Source: JBKBXU01 sp046313675 (GTDB lineage Bacteria > Bacteroidota > Bacteroidia > Cytophagales > Cytophagaceae). Taken from it: DNA of 7,451 nucleotides. Of this stretch, positions 1 to 5,596 are shown piece after piece. Both the position numbers and the translations under genes were made by a program. The notes beneath the pieces are model-generated. The model ran no database searches. It was not told where the DNA came from and worked only from the letters and a program-made list of their open reading frames with translations. Where the stretch lies: contig JBKBXU010000243.1 in NCBI GenBank assembly GCA_046313675.1, positions 1-7,451 of the forward strand, read 5' to 3'. Each line of letters begins with the position of its first letter. The first letter of the stretch is position 1.

Positions 1-64
1 TAACTTGAGATAGTTTTATTTGATCGTCAAAGATATGAAAGGAAGTTGGGGTAACCCTTCAGCT

Positions 65-80
65 TCCGCCTTTTGGCGGA
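65..80. repeat. Short perfect GC-rich hairpin
   Basis: TCCGCC (65-70) and GGCGGA (75-80) form a perfect 6-bp stem around a TTTT loop. No T-run follows on the plus strand, so it is not a convincing rho-independent terminator. It sits just outside the large imperfect inverted repeat that begins near 84. It could be a REP-like intergenic repeat or the remnant of an upstream gene's end. Nothing recognisable as coding is seen in 1-64. Confidence 0.5.
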
Positions 81-83
81 TTA

Positions 84-215
84 GTTCAACACTGTGTATA
101 TGTCATGGGGCGGTTCAGTTTGTAAGTCAGGCTGTTTCTCTTTATCTTAGTTCGGCATCGTGGGATAGAGAACTGCTTTAAAAACGCCCCACGCCACATA
201 CACTATACGTTACCT
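84..215. repeat. Large imperfect hairpin, attC-like
   Basis: An outer stem pairs 94-112 with 185-203 (16 of 19 positions complementary; mismatches at 100/197, 103/194 and 105/192). An inner stem pairs 131-146 with 164-176, with one mismatch and extrahelical T residues. Outside the outer stem, AAC (88-90) faces GTT (209-211), separated from it by 3 and 5 unpaired bases. The left end GTTCAAC (84-90) fits the attC core RYYYAAC. The right end GTTACCT (209-215) fits GTTRRRY only in part. Size (about 130 bp), AAC/GTT ends and bulged stems are features of integron attC sites, and the element begins 28 bases past the 3' end of the leftward regulator gene, where a cassette attC would lie. The structure is seen directly; attC identity is inference. 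No integrase is in the window. Confidence 0.5.
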
Positions 216-243
216 GCAAGCGTAGAGAATCCAAACCGACAGA

Positions 244-645
244 CTAATCCGAAACCAAAATATCGCAATTTTGAAGTGCATTATTTGGACTACAACCAGT
301 TTCACATTTCGACACACCTTTTATGAGCAAAGACCGAATTTCAATCAATTCTTTGATTTTTTCATCGAGGAGACTGACTTTATCCGAAATTTTATCTTTG
401 ACGTTACCACAAGTTGCCTCGTCATACTCAATCATATCTAACAATTCAGCAATTTCGTTAAGCGTAAAACCGAACCCTTTCAGGCGTTTTATGGTAAACA
501 ATCTATTCAAAACTTCTTCTGAATATTCCTTATAATTATTCTCTCGTCTTTCTTTTCTGCTTATACTAATCAGTTTGTGCTTTTCGTAGAAGCGAATTGT
601 GTCTTTGGAAAGCCCTGTTTTATTGACAATTTCGCCTATTAACAT
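244..645 (-). CDS. MerR-family metal-responsive transcriptional regulator
   Basis: A 133-residue protein of typical MerR-family length. An N-terminal winged helix-turn-helix (about residues 1-70) carries the conserved IRFYEKHKLI signature (17-26) and a GFTLNEI stretch (59-65). A dimerisation helix follows at about 83-110, then a Cys-containing tail. C79, C114, C118 and C127 are the candidate metal ligands: C79 and C114 fall at the positions used in ZntR-type regulators, while the 9-residue C118 to C127 spacing recalls the MerR mercury loop. Family members bind as dimers inside an over-long promoter spacer and untwist it when metal binds. The gene diverges from the Cys-rich operon and faces a fitting operator, so it very likely controls that operon and itself. 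Mercury is the most likely inducer given the MerF-like neighbour, but zinc, cadmium or lead cannot be excluded. The first ATG is used. Confidence 0.88.
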   Translation of the reverse strand: MLIGEIVNKTGLSKDTIRFYEKHKLISISRKERRENNYKEYSEEVLNRLFTIKRLKGFGFTLNEIAELLDMIEYDEATCGNVKDKISDKVSLLDEKIKELIEIRSLLIKGVSKCETGCSPNNALQNCDILVSD

Positions 646-674
646 AATTTTTGAAAATTTATTTTACTTTTTTC

Positions 675-708
675 TTGACAGTGGACTACACTCCACTGTT
701 TACATTTG
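675..708 (+). promoter_or_regulatory. MerR-type promoter/operator of the Cys-rich operon
   Basis: A -35-like TTGACA lies at 675-680 and a Bacteroidota-type -7 element TACATTTG (TAnnTTTG) at 701-708. The spacer between hexamers TTGACA and TACATT is 20 bp, the lengthened spacing typical of MerR-activated promoters. Within it lies an inverted repeat, ACAGTGGA (678-685) and TCCACTGT (692-699), separated by CTACAC. Transcription would begin around 715, giving a leader of about 20 bases before the ATG at 736. No Shine-Dalgarno sequence is present, which is normal for this phylum. Confidence 0.75.
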
Positions 709-717
709 CAAATGTAA
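700..717 (-). promoter_or_regulatory. Palindrome with a divergent promoter element for the merR-like gene
   Basis: TTACATTTGCAAATGTAA is a perfect 18-bp palindrome. It therefore contains TACATTTG on the plus strand (701-708) and the same TAnnTTTG element on the minus strand (716-709). The minus-strand copy could start the regulator's transcript about 50-60 bases before its ATG at 645. A minus-strand TTTG lies at 746-743, about 26 bases upstream, somewhat far for a -33 element. The two promoters would overlap head to head, allowing the regulator to control both. Confidence 0.5.
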
Positions 718-735
718 TTTAAAAATAAAGTAAAA

Positions 736-1317
736 ATGAATACAAAATTCAAATCAGTAATGTTAATGGCGATAGCCGTTTTTACATTCTCATCTTGCAA
801 CAGCCAAACAGCAGGTTGTTGTGTTGGAGACAAATCAAAAACAAGCTGTAGTAAAAATTGTTCAACAAGCAAAAAAGAAAGTAAAATAACAACAGACAAT
901 GCAACTTGCCCAAAATGTGGTAAAAATTCTTGCGACACTAAATGTTCAGCAAGTACATCAACAGACACCACTTCGGAAGGTGCGAAATTGAAAGCAATGG
1001 TACCTTCTTGCAACTTATCAGAATCCCAAATGGTTAGTCGAAAAGCCGAATTGACAAGTAAATACGGAATGTTTCTAAAAGTGAAAGAAGTTATTGAATT
1101 AAAAGATGGGTACGATTTTGTGTTCACCGAACCAAAGGAATTTTCACAACAACTTTTAGACTTCATAAACTTTGAAAGAAATTGCTGCTCAAATTTTTCA
1201 TTCGCATTAGAGTTTGAACCTAACGAAAAAGCAACACACCTAAAAATTTATGGCTCAAAAGCAATTAAGACAGAATTAAAAACAGGTTTTACAGAATTAG
1301 GCGTATTAAAAAAATAA
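736..1317 (+). CDS. Cys-rich lipoprotein fused to a mer-associated CC-motif domain
   Basis: The 193-residue protein has a signal peptide and lipobox FSSC with lipidated C21, so it should be membrane-anchored and exported. A low-complexity, Cys-rich linker follows (C28, C29, C38, C42, then C58-x2-C61-G-K-N-S-C66-x3-C70). A folded domain occupies about 88-181, with C92, KDGYDFVF (123-130), FERNCC (146-151) and IYGSKAIK (171-178). From memory, this domain matches stand-alone proteins of about 90 residues with an ExxCCxFxxF signature that sit beside merT/merP-like genes in Bacteroidota. C92 with C150-C151 could bind a thiophilic metal. It is first in an operon behind a MerR-type promoter and lies 3 bases before the next lipoprotein. 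Exported capture of Hg(II) or a similar ion is inferred; no enzymatic motif is seen. Confidence 0.7.
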   Translation: MNTKFKSVMLMAIAVFTFSSCNSQTAGCCVGDKSKTSCSKNCSTSKKESKITTDNATCPKCGKNSCDTKCSASTSTDTTSEGAKLKAMVPSCNLSESQMVSRKAELTSKYGMFLKVKEVIELKDGYDFVFTEPKEFSQQLLDFINFERNCCSNFSFALEFEPNEKATHLKIYGSKAIKTELKTGFTELGVLKK

Positions 1318-1320
1318 ATT

Positions 1321-1509
1321 ATGACAAATAAAATAACCATTATCGGAATCGTGGCAATAGCCACAATGGCCGCCTCTTGCCAAGCAATCAAAAATTGTTG
1401 CAGCAAAGACAAATGTAAAACAGAAAAGACGGAAGGAACTTGCAATAAATGTGGTAATAATTCTTGCACACCTTCGTGTAGTTCAAAAATAAGTTCGGAC
1501 ACTTTATAA
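1321..1509 (+). CDS. Small Cys-rich lipoprotein, paralogue of the preceding N-terminal module
   Basis: The 62-residue product has a hydrophobic signal segment (about 5-17) ending in lipobox AASC (C20). The mature part is about 43 residues with eight Cys counting C20: C26-C27, C32, and C41-x2-C44-G-N-N-S-C49-x3-C53. The last motif repeats the one at residues 58-70 of the upstream lipoprotein, and the CC pair sits at nearly the same distance from the lipid Cys. It lacks the C-terminal folded domain, so it looks like a duplicated or trimmed version. The start lies 3 bases after the upstream stop and the stop 10 bases before the next start, which indicates co-translation. A role as a surface or periplasmic metal-thiolate sponge is plausible but unproven. 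It resembles no characterised family that I recognise. Confidence 0.75.
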   Translation: MTNKITIIGIVAIATMAASCQAIKNCCSKDKCKTEKTEGTCNKCGNNSCTPSCSSKISSDTL

Positions 1510-1519
1510 ACAAAATAAT

Positions 1520-1795
1520 ATGGAAACTTCAAACAAAAAGTGGTATAAAAAATTTGGTTGGTTTGGTATAATTGCCTGTGGACTTTGTTGTGCATTGCCA
1601 ATCATAGGAACATTGGCAGGTATTGGAGCTTTAACAGCTTTTGGAGCATATTTTGAAAAAATAGGAATTGTAGCATTAGGTATAGCAGGAATATTGTTCG
1701 CTTTACATTTCTACCAAAAAAACAAAGCCAAAAAGGAATGCTCAACATCTTGCGACACAAATTGCGACTGTAAAACAGTTGCAACAACTAAATGA
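1520..1795 (+). CDS. MerF/MerT-like small membrane metal transporter
   Basis: The 91-residue protein has two predicted membrane helices (about 13-41 and 46-65). C20-x2-C23-C24 lies in the first helix, followed by ALPIIG, and a Cys cluster C74, C78, C82, C84 lies in the cytoplasmic-type tail after a Lys-rich turn. Helix count, size, vicinal Cys pair in helix 1 and terminal Cys residues match the plan of MerF and the core of MerT, which pass Hg(II) from the periplasm to cytosolic thiols. The second helix lacks further Cys. It sits behind two exported Cys-rich lipoproteins and a MerR promoter, and its stop overlaps the next start (ATGA at 1792-1795). Mercury is the best guess for the substrate; another soft metal is possible. 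MerA and MerB are absent from the window. Confidence 0.72.
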   Translation: METSNKKWYKKFGWFGIIACGLCCALPIIGTLAGIGALTAFGAYFEKIGIVALGIAGILFALHFYQKNKAKKECSTSCDTNCDCKTVATTK

Positions 1796-1944
1796 CAAAA
1801 ACAATTTTAATTTTTTTAATAGCATCCATTTTTGAAATAAGTGGATGCTATTTTGTTTGGCAATGGCTAAAAAACCACAAACCAATTGAACAAGGAATTT
1901 TAGGAATAATTTTATTGGCTCTATATGGAGTAGTTGCTATGTAG
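1792..1944 (+). pseudogene. ynfA: Truncated YnfA/UPF0060-family membrane protein
   Basis: The start overlaps the previous stop (ATGA), marking it as the last gene of the operon. The 50 visible codons begin MTKTILIFLIASIFEISGCY and include WQWLK and LALYGVVA. This agrees with the N-terminal half of YnfA/UPF0060 proteins (usually about 105-110 residues, four helices): the conserved E-x-x-G-C/Y in helix 1, W-x-W-L-K, and the LYG of helix 2. The frame then meets a TAG at 1942-1944, exactly where sequence from a phosphate cotransporter gene begins, so helices 3 and 4, including the expected FGRVYAAYGG-like region, are missing. YnfA proteins are small putative efflux or multidrug-type membrane proteins, and I recall homologues near mer-type genes in Bacteroidota. 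The fragment is probably non-functional. Confidence 0.8.
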
Positions 1945-2581
1945 TTACGGGCAACCGTTTTTCAGGCTTTGCTTTGGGAGCTTTGCTTACGGCTCTTATC
2001 CAATCCAGCAGCGCGGTTTCCTCCATTACAGTGGCTCTGGTAGATTCGGGCGTCATTGGTTTTTTCAACAGCCTGGCAGTTTTGATTGGAGCCAACCTCG
2101 GTTCTACGTTTACCGCCTGGTTGGTAGCTTTTAAAATGAAATATCTTGGAAGTTATCTGTTAGTTTTGGGGACATTACAGTATTGTTCCTTTTCGTATCA
2201 ATCTTGCCGGAAAATCCATTTTCTATCTGGGGCTAATTCTTTTTAGTCTGCAGCAGATAAGCCAGGCGCTGGAGCCGGTTAGCGCCAGCGCAGAATTTGT
2301 AGAATGGCTGGCCATGGCCAGTAACATTCCTTTAGGGGTACTGGCAGGCGTGCTTGTAACCGCCATGGGTACAATCAAGTTCTGTGACTACAGGATTGGC
2401 CATTATTCTGGCAGGACAGGGGATGCTTGATTTGCAGGGTGCTATGGCCCACTTATTGTTCAACCTGACGATGTCTTTACTGGCTCTTTCTTTTCTTACG
2501 CCCTTGGGGAAACTGGTACAGAATATGCATAATTGGCGTATGTCAAAACGAGTAGGTGTTCCTAGTGAACAGGTTGATTGA
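1942..2581 (+). pseudogene. Degenerate Na+/phosphate cotransporter (NptA/PNaS family)
   Basis: Three reading frames together give the family pattern. Frame one (about 1942-2175) contains VTGNRFSGFALGALLTALIQ followed by SSSAV and GANLGSTFTAWLVAFK; frame two (about 2176-2366) contains RINLAGKSIFYLGLILFSLQ; frame three (2369-2581) contains a second VQSSSVTTGLAIILAGQG and AHLLFN. The duplicated QSSS motifs (2001-2012 and 2372-2383) are the signature of Na/Pi cotransporters. The first frameshift lies near 2172-2182; the second is an extra base in the GGG at 2367-2369. The N-terminal 40-50 residues are missing, replaced by the ynfA joint. Between GQGMLDLQ and AMAHLLFN about 30 expected residues (a second GANIGTT-like segment) appear deleted. 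The intact protein would import phosphate with sodium across the inner membrane; this copy cannot. Confidence 0.85.
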
Positions 2582-2593
2582 TAAATAGCAAGC

Positions 2594-2616
2594 TTAAAAT
2601 ACTTTAAGTATTTTAA
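2594..2616 (+). terminator. AT-rich hairpin after the cotransporter pseudogene
   Basis: TTAAAATACT (2594-2603) and AGTATTTTAA (2607-2616) form a perfect 10-bp stem with a TTA loop, 12 bases after the pseudogene stop, followed by TTTG. The stem is almost entirely A-T, so it is at best a weak intrinsic terminator. It may mark the end of the original cotransporter transcript and separate it from the lipoprotein gene. Confidence 0.45.
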
Positions 2617-2684
2617 TTTGAGTGTATTTACAGGTAATGCGGAAAAGCTCTCATTTGTTCTTATATTTAGATTTAAATAATTTC

Positions 2685-3362
2685 ATGATGAATCGACCGC
2701 TATTTTTTTTACTGAAGGTTTCAGTATTTTTCTTAGTTTTTGCAGCGTGTAAAAAGGAACAAGAAACGAATCCTCCTAAACTAGATACAGAATCTGGATA
2801 TTTCAAAGGTACCTATAAAGGGGAGGACTTTGCTTATGTGCATGGAAAAGATAACTATAAACTGACTCATACAAGTGTAACATGGCAGTATCCCAATGAC
2901 CATGATAATTATCGGATTGTTTATAACTGTTTTTTAAAAAATAGAGAAGATCCTACATTGCCCAACTTTTATTTGGAGTACTCTAACTCTAAATTATATA
3001 TGCCCACAGAGGATGATAAGGATGTTTTTTTGAATAATTTTATTCCGGGAACCTTTGTTGAGGGGTTTGATAGTGAGGGTAATGATAGGTATGCTGTTTA
3101 TTATTATGGCGAAGAAGGACTCTGTTTTATGGAAAACTTTTCTATAGAAATTACTTATGTAGGGGATCTTGGCATTATTGAGAGAGAAAATAGCAATGGG
3201 GATAAGGTGAAAAAAAGAGCGGTCAGGTTACTTGGGAAAATTGCGAAAGCATACTTGAGGCCTGGATTTACGTTAATTTATGAACCTGGTACTAATATAG
3301 AACCAAATCTGACAGATGTGAGGTTTTCTGTAATCCTGACTTCTCATTCTGAATATGAGTAA
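2685..3362 (+). CDS. Hypothetical lipoprotein
   Basis: I chose the ATG at 2685 because it begins a proper export signal, MMNRPLFFLLKVSVFFLVFA, leading to lipobox FAAC with lipidated C22. The frame is open further upstream to a GTG at 2622, but that would bury the signal. The 225-residue product continues with a charged KKEQE segment, then SGYFKGTYKGEDF and an acidic, aromatic-rich globular domain rich in beta-type alternation (repeated Y, F and D/N). The mature part has few Cys (visible in NCFLKN and GLCFMEN). K-K-E-Q after the lipid Cys is common in Bacteroidota lipoproteins. No catalytic motif or known family is recognised. It stands alone, 113 bases before rlmF, and its codon use resembles the chromosomal genes to its right more than the metal operon. 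Function unknown; probably envelope-associated. Confidence 0.7.
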   Translation: MMNRPLFFLLKVSVFFLVFAACKKEQETNPPKLDTESGYFKGTYKGEDFAYVHGKDNYKLTHTSVTWQYPNDHDNYRIVYNCFLKNREDPTLPNFYLEYSNSKLYMPTEDDKDVFLNNFIPGTFVEGFDSEGNDRYAVYYYGEEGLCFMENFSIEITYVGDLGIIERENSNGDKVKKRAVRLLGKIAKAYLRPGFTLIYEPGTNIEPNLTDVRFSVILTSHSEYE

Positions 3363-3475
3363 AACATTCTCTTCTGCTATTTGAAGTTTTCACTGTTTTT
3401 AAGAAGCATCTTTGAAAAATCAGCTTCCCAAAATTTAAGATCATTAAGCCATCTTTATTTGATTGCCTTTTTAAA

Positions 3476-4447
3476 ATGCCCCAGAAAAAGAAAGAACATC
3501 CAAAGGTAAAACCGGGCTTGCATCCGAGGAACAAGCACAGGGCACGCTATGATTTCAAGCAGCTTGTTCAAAGTTGTCCAGAGTTATCCCAGTATGTTCG
3601 GCTGAATGATTATAAGGATGAATCCATTGATTTTTTTAATCCGGAAGCGGTAAAAACCCTGAACAAAGCGCTGCTGAAGCATTATTACGATATTGCTTAT
3701 TGGGATATTCCTGCGGGCTATTTATGTCCGCCCATTCCGGGAAGGGCAGATTACATTCATCACATTGCAGATCTGCTGGGCAATAGCGCAAATGGAAAAA
3801 TTCCGAGAGGTAATCAGATAAAATGTCTGGATGTAGGAGTAGGGGCCAATTGTATCTATCCTATTGTTGGGGTTAGGGAGTATGGCTGGTCGTTTATTGG
3901 CTCCGATATTGATCCTGTTTCCATTAATTCTGCCGCTAAAATAATTGAGCAAAATCCTTCTTTGCATGGGCAGGTGGAGGTGCGACTGCAGCCTAACAGG
4001 AAAGATATTTTTGCCGAAATTATTCATAAGGATGAATGTTTCGATTTGTCTGTGTGCAATCCACCATTTCATGCGTCAGCTTCGGAAGCTCAATCTGCAG
4101 CACTTCGTAAATTAACTAACCTAAACCAAAAAAATATCGCCAAACCAAAGCTGAATTTTGGAGGGCAAAAGAATGAATTATGGTGCCAAGGAGGAGAGGA
4201 AAGTTTTGTGCGAGAAATGATTTATCAAAGTAAGGCCTTCTCTACTTCCTGTTTTTGGTTTTCTACCTTAATATCCAAGCAAGCCAACCTCAAAAGTGCC
4301 TATAAAGCTTTAGAAAATGTTAAGGCTGTAGAGATCAAAACCCTCCCAATGGGACATGGGAATAAAATCAGCCGCATCCTCGCCTGGACATTCCTTTCAC
4401 CGGAACAGCAATCGCAATGGGTTAAAGCAAGGTGGGGGAAAGGGTGA
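3476..4447 (+). CDS. rlmF: 23S rRNA (adenine(1618)-N6)-methyltransferase RlmF
   Basis: The 323-residue protein matches RlmF (YbiN) along its length. A Lys/His-rich start (KKKEHPKVKPGLHPRNKHR) leads to YDF and the family stretch WDIPAGYLCPPIPGRADYIH (76-95). SAM motif I is CLDVGVGANCIYP (117-129), the acidic motif is GSDIDP (142-147), and the catalytic N6-adenine signature NPPF is at 195-198, followed by HASASEA. FGGQKNELWCQGGEESFVREM (228-248) and MGHGNKISRILAW near the C-terminus are also typical. The enzyme methylates N6 of A1618 in 23S rRNA using S-adenosylmethionine in the cytosol. The ATG at 3476 gives the conserved N-terminus. No partner gene is evident. It appears intact. Confidence 0.95.
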   Translation: MPQKKKEHPKVKPGLHPRNKHRARYDFKQLVQSCPELSQYVRLNDYKDESIDFFNPEAVKTLNKALLKHYYDIAYWDIPAGYLCPPIPGRADYIHHIADLLGNSANGKIPRGNQIKCLDVGVGANCIYPIVGVREYGWSFIGSDIDPVSINSAAKIIEQNPSLHGQVEVRLQPNRKDIFAEIIHKDECFDLSVCNPPFHASASEAQSAALRKLTNLNQKNIAKPKLNFGGQKNELWCQGGEESFVREMIYQSKAFSTSCFWFSTLISKQANLKSAYKALENVKAVEIKTLPMGHGNKISRILAWTFLSPEQQSQWVKARWGKG

Positions 4448-4626
4448 AAAGCTTTTAATGCCACTTTATTGCCCCAAAAGGATGAAATATGAACGATAAT
4501 CAATCGTTTGTGATTAAGCAGTTAAGGTTAAAGCCGGGGGCAGGATTGATTCGCTCAAAAATAAGATTGTTTTGCAAGCTAAAGGGTAATATTGTATTTT
4601 TATTCCCTGAATTTTAAATAGTAAAA
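4448..4626. other. Intergenic gap between rlmF and the methyltransferase gene
   Basis: No open frame of note and no strong hairpin are seen. TAATATTG (4587-4594) is one base off the TAnnTTTG element and lies 32 bases before the ATG at 4627. A TTTG at 4571-4574 is only 12 bases upstream of it, too close for a standard -33 element, so a promoter here is only weakly supported. Confidence 0.3.
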
Positions 4627-5505
4627 ATGACTAGAAAAATATTAAGGTTATTAAAAGGGATCTGGGTGTTGAATTTTATCAGACGGATCTTTAGGGCAAC
4701 TAAATATTTTGACAATAGATATTGGGAAGTTTTGAAGTGGGGGATTTCTTCAAAAGAAGATACCAACTTTACCTACCATTTAAGTCCGGATAATATTAAG
4801 TATCTGGCTCATACCATTGCAGCTGTAACAAGGGTGGATTATAAGGAAGTGCTACAGTATTTTGATGAGATTGAATCCGATCAAACGTTAAAATCGACGA
4901 TTACAGAGGCAATAGACAATTCGAAATTTAAAAATATAGCGGATAAAGAAATAAGGTTTGGGCGAAGATTGGGATGGTATGCTTTTACCAGGATCATGAA
5001 ACCAAAAGTGGTTGTAGAAACAGGTGTTGACAAAGGCTTGGGAGCGATTCTTTTGTGTGCAGGCTTATTAAAGAACAAAGAAGAGGGTTTTGAAGGTAGG
5101 TACTATGGAACGGATATAAACCCGGAAGCAGGCTATATACTGAGCGGTAAGTATAAGGAAGTTGGTGAAATACTTTATGGCGATTCCCTTGACAGTTTAT
5201 CGAAATTTTCAGAAAAGATAGATTTATTTATCAATGATAGCGACCATTCCTGTGAGTATGAATACCAGGAATACGTAATGATAAAAAAGTTTTTGACAGA
5301 CAGGAGTATTATTCTTGGCGATAACTCACATTGTACAGACAAGCTAGCTGACTTTTCAAGTAAAACGAACAGGAATTTCATATTTTTCAAGGAAGTTCCC
5401 ATTGGCCACTGGTATCCTGGTGCCGGAATAGGGATTTCTTATAAAAACAATGTGGACTTCTCACAAATAGCTAAAAAAAGCTCATTCGCTTCCATGGAAG
5501 AGTAG
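4627..5505 (+). CDS. Class I SAM-dependent methyltransferase, Methyltransf_24-like
   Basis: The 292-residue protein has a basic, partly hydrophobic N-terminal segment (1-27), a helical region (about 50-125) and a C-terminal Rossmann methyltransferase core. Motif I is VVVETGVDKGLGA (128-140), the ribose-binding acidic motif is YGTDINPEA (160-168), then YGDSLDS (184-190), INDSDHSCEYEYQEY (202-216) and IILGDNSH (228-235). The GDS and DSDH/GDN order is like Methyltransf_24 and cephalosporin-hydroxylase-type proteins, which often act on sugars or small molecules. The conserved ending HWYPGAGIGIS (261-271) may shape the substrate pocket. No glycan or antibiotic genes flank it, so the substrate is unknown. 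It lies 179 bases after rlmF, probably its own unit, and is convergent with dinB. It uses the first ATG; no Shine-Dalgarno sequence is present. Confidence 0.75.
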   Translation: MTRKILRLLKGIWVLNFIRRIFRATKYFDNRYWEVLKWGISSKEDTNFTYHLSPDNIKYLAHTIAAVTRVDYKEVLQYFDEIESDQTLKSTITEAIDNSKFKNIADKEIRFGRRLGWYAFTRIMKPKVVVETGVDKGLGAILLCAGLLKNKEEGFEGRYYGTDINPEAGYILSGKYKEVGEILYGDSLDSLSKFSEKIDLFINDSDHSCEYEYQEYVMIKKFLTDRSIILGDNSHCTDKLADFSSKTNRNFIFFKEVPIGHWYPGAGIGISYKNNVDFSQIAKKSSFASMEE

Positions 5506-5519
5506 TGGCAGGGGTAAGG

Positions 5520-5555
5520 AAATGTTAAGTGTTAAAAGTTTTAAATGTTAAATTG
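5520..5555 (+). repeat. Degenerate heptad repeat (AAGTGTT type), 3' of dinB
   Basis: Units read AAATGTT (5520-5526), AAGTGTT (5527-5533), two extra A, AAGTTTT (5536-5542), AAATGTT (5543-5549) and AAATTG (5550-5555). They fill the gap between the convergent methyltransferase and dinB stop codons. The same unit family recurs beyond the other end of dinB. The gap lacks a convincing terminator; TTAAT/ATTAA near 5565-5580 is only a 5-bp stem. Confidence 0.55.
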
Positions 5556-5596
5556 GCGGATGTTAATCCTGATATTAATTAAAAATTCAAAATTAT

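Noticed and set aside
45..60. GGG-TAA-CCC mini-hairpin near the left edge
   Set aside because: A 3-bp stem with minimal extension is expected by chance.
639..1166. Long open frame on the minus strand antisense to the first Cys-rich lipoprotein
   Set aside because: It overlaps the divergent promoter and a gene with a clear lipobox and family domain; its translation has no recognisable family features and is best explained as a shadow of the A-rich coding strand.
1821..1849. Hairpin AGCATCCA/TGGATGCT followed by ATTTTGTTT, resembling an intrinsic terminator
   Set aside because: It lies inside the ynfA coding part, where the conserved IASIFEISGCYF residues explain the sequence, and the 13-base loop is long. 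It could still attenuate transcription, but support is thin.
1934..2134. Separate small gene across the ynfA/cotransporter joint in another frame
   Set aside because: Its translation has no family resemblance, whereas the overlapping frame reads clearly as Na/Pi cotransporter.
2622..2684. Upstream GTG start extending the lipoprotein by 21 residues
   Set aside because: The extension would place a polar segment before the signal peptide; the ATG at 2685 gives a normal lipoprotein signal and lipobox.
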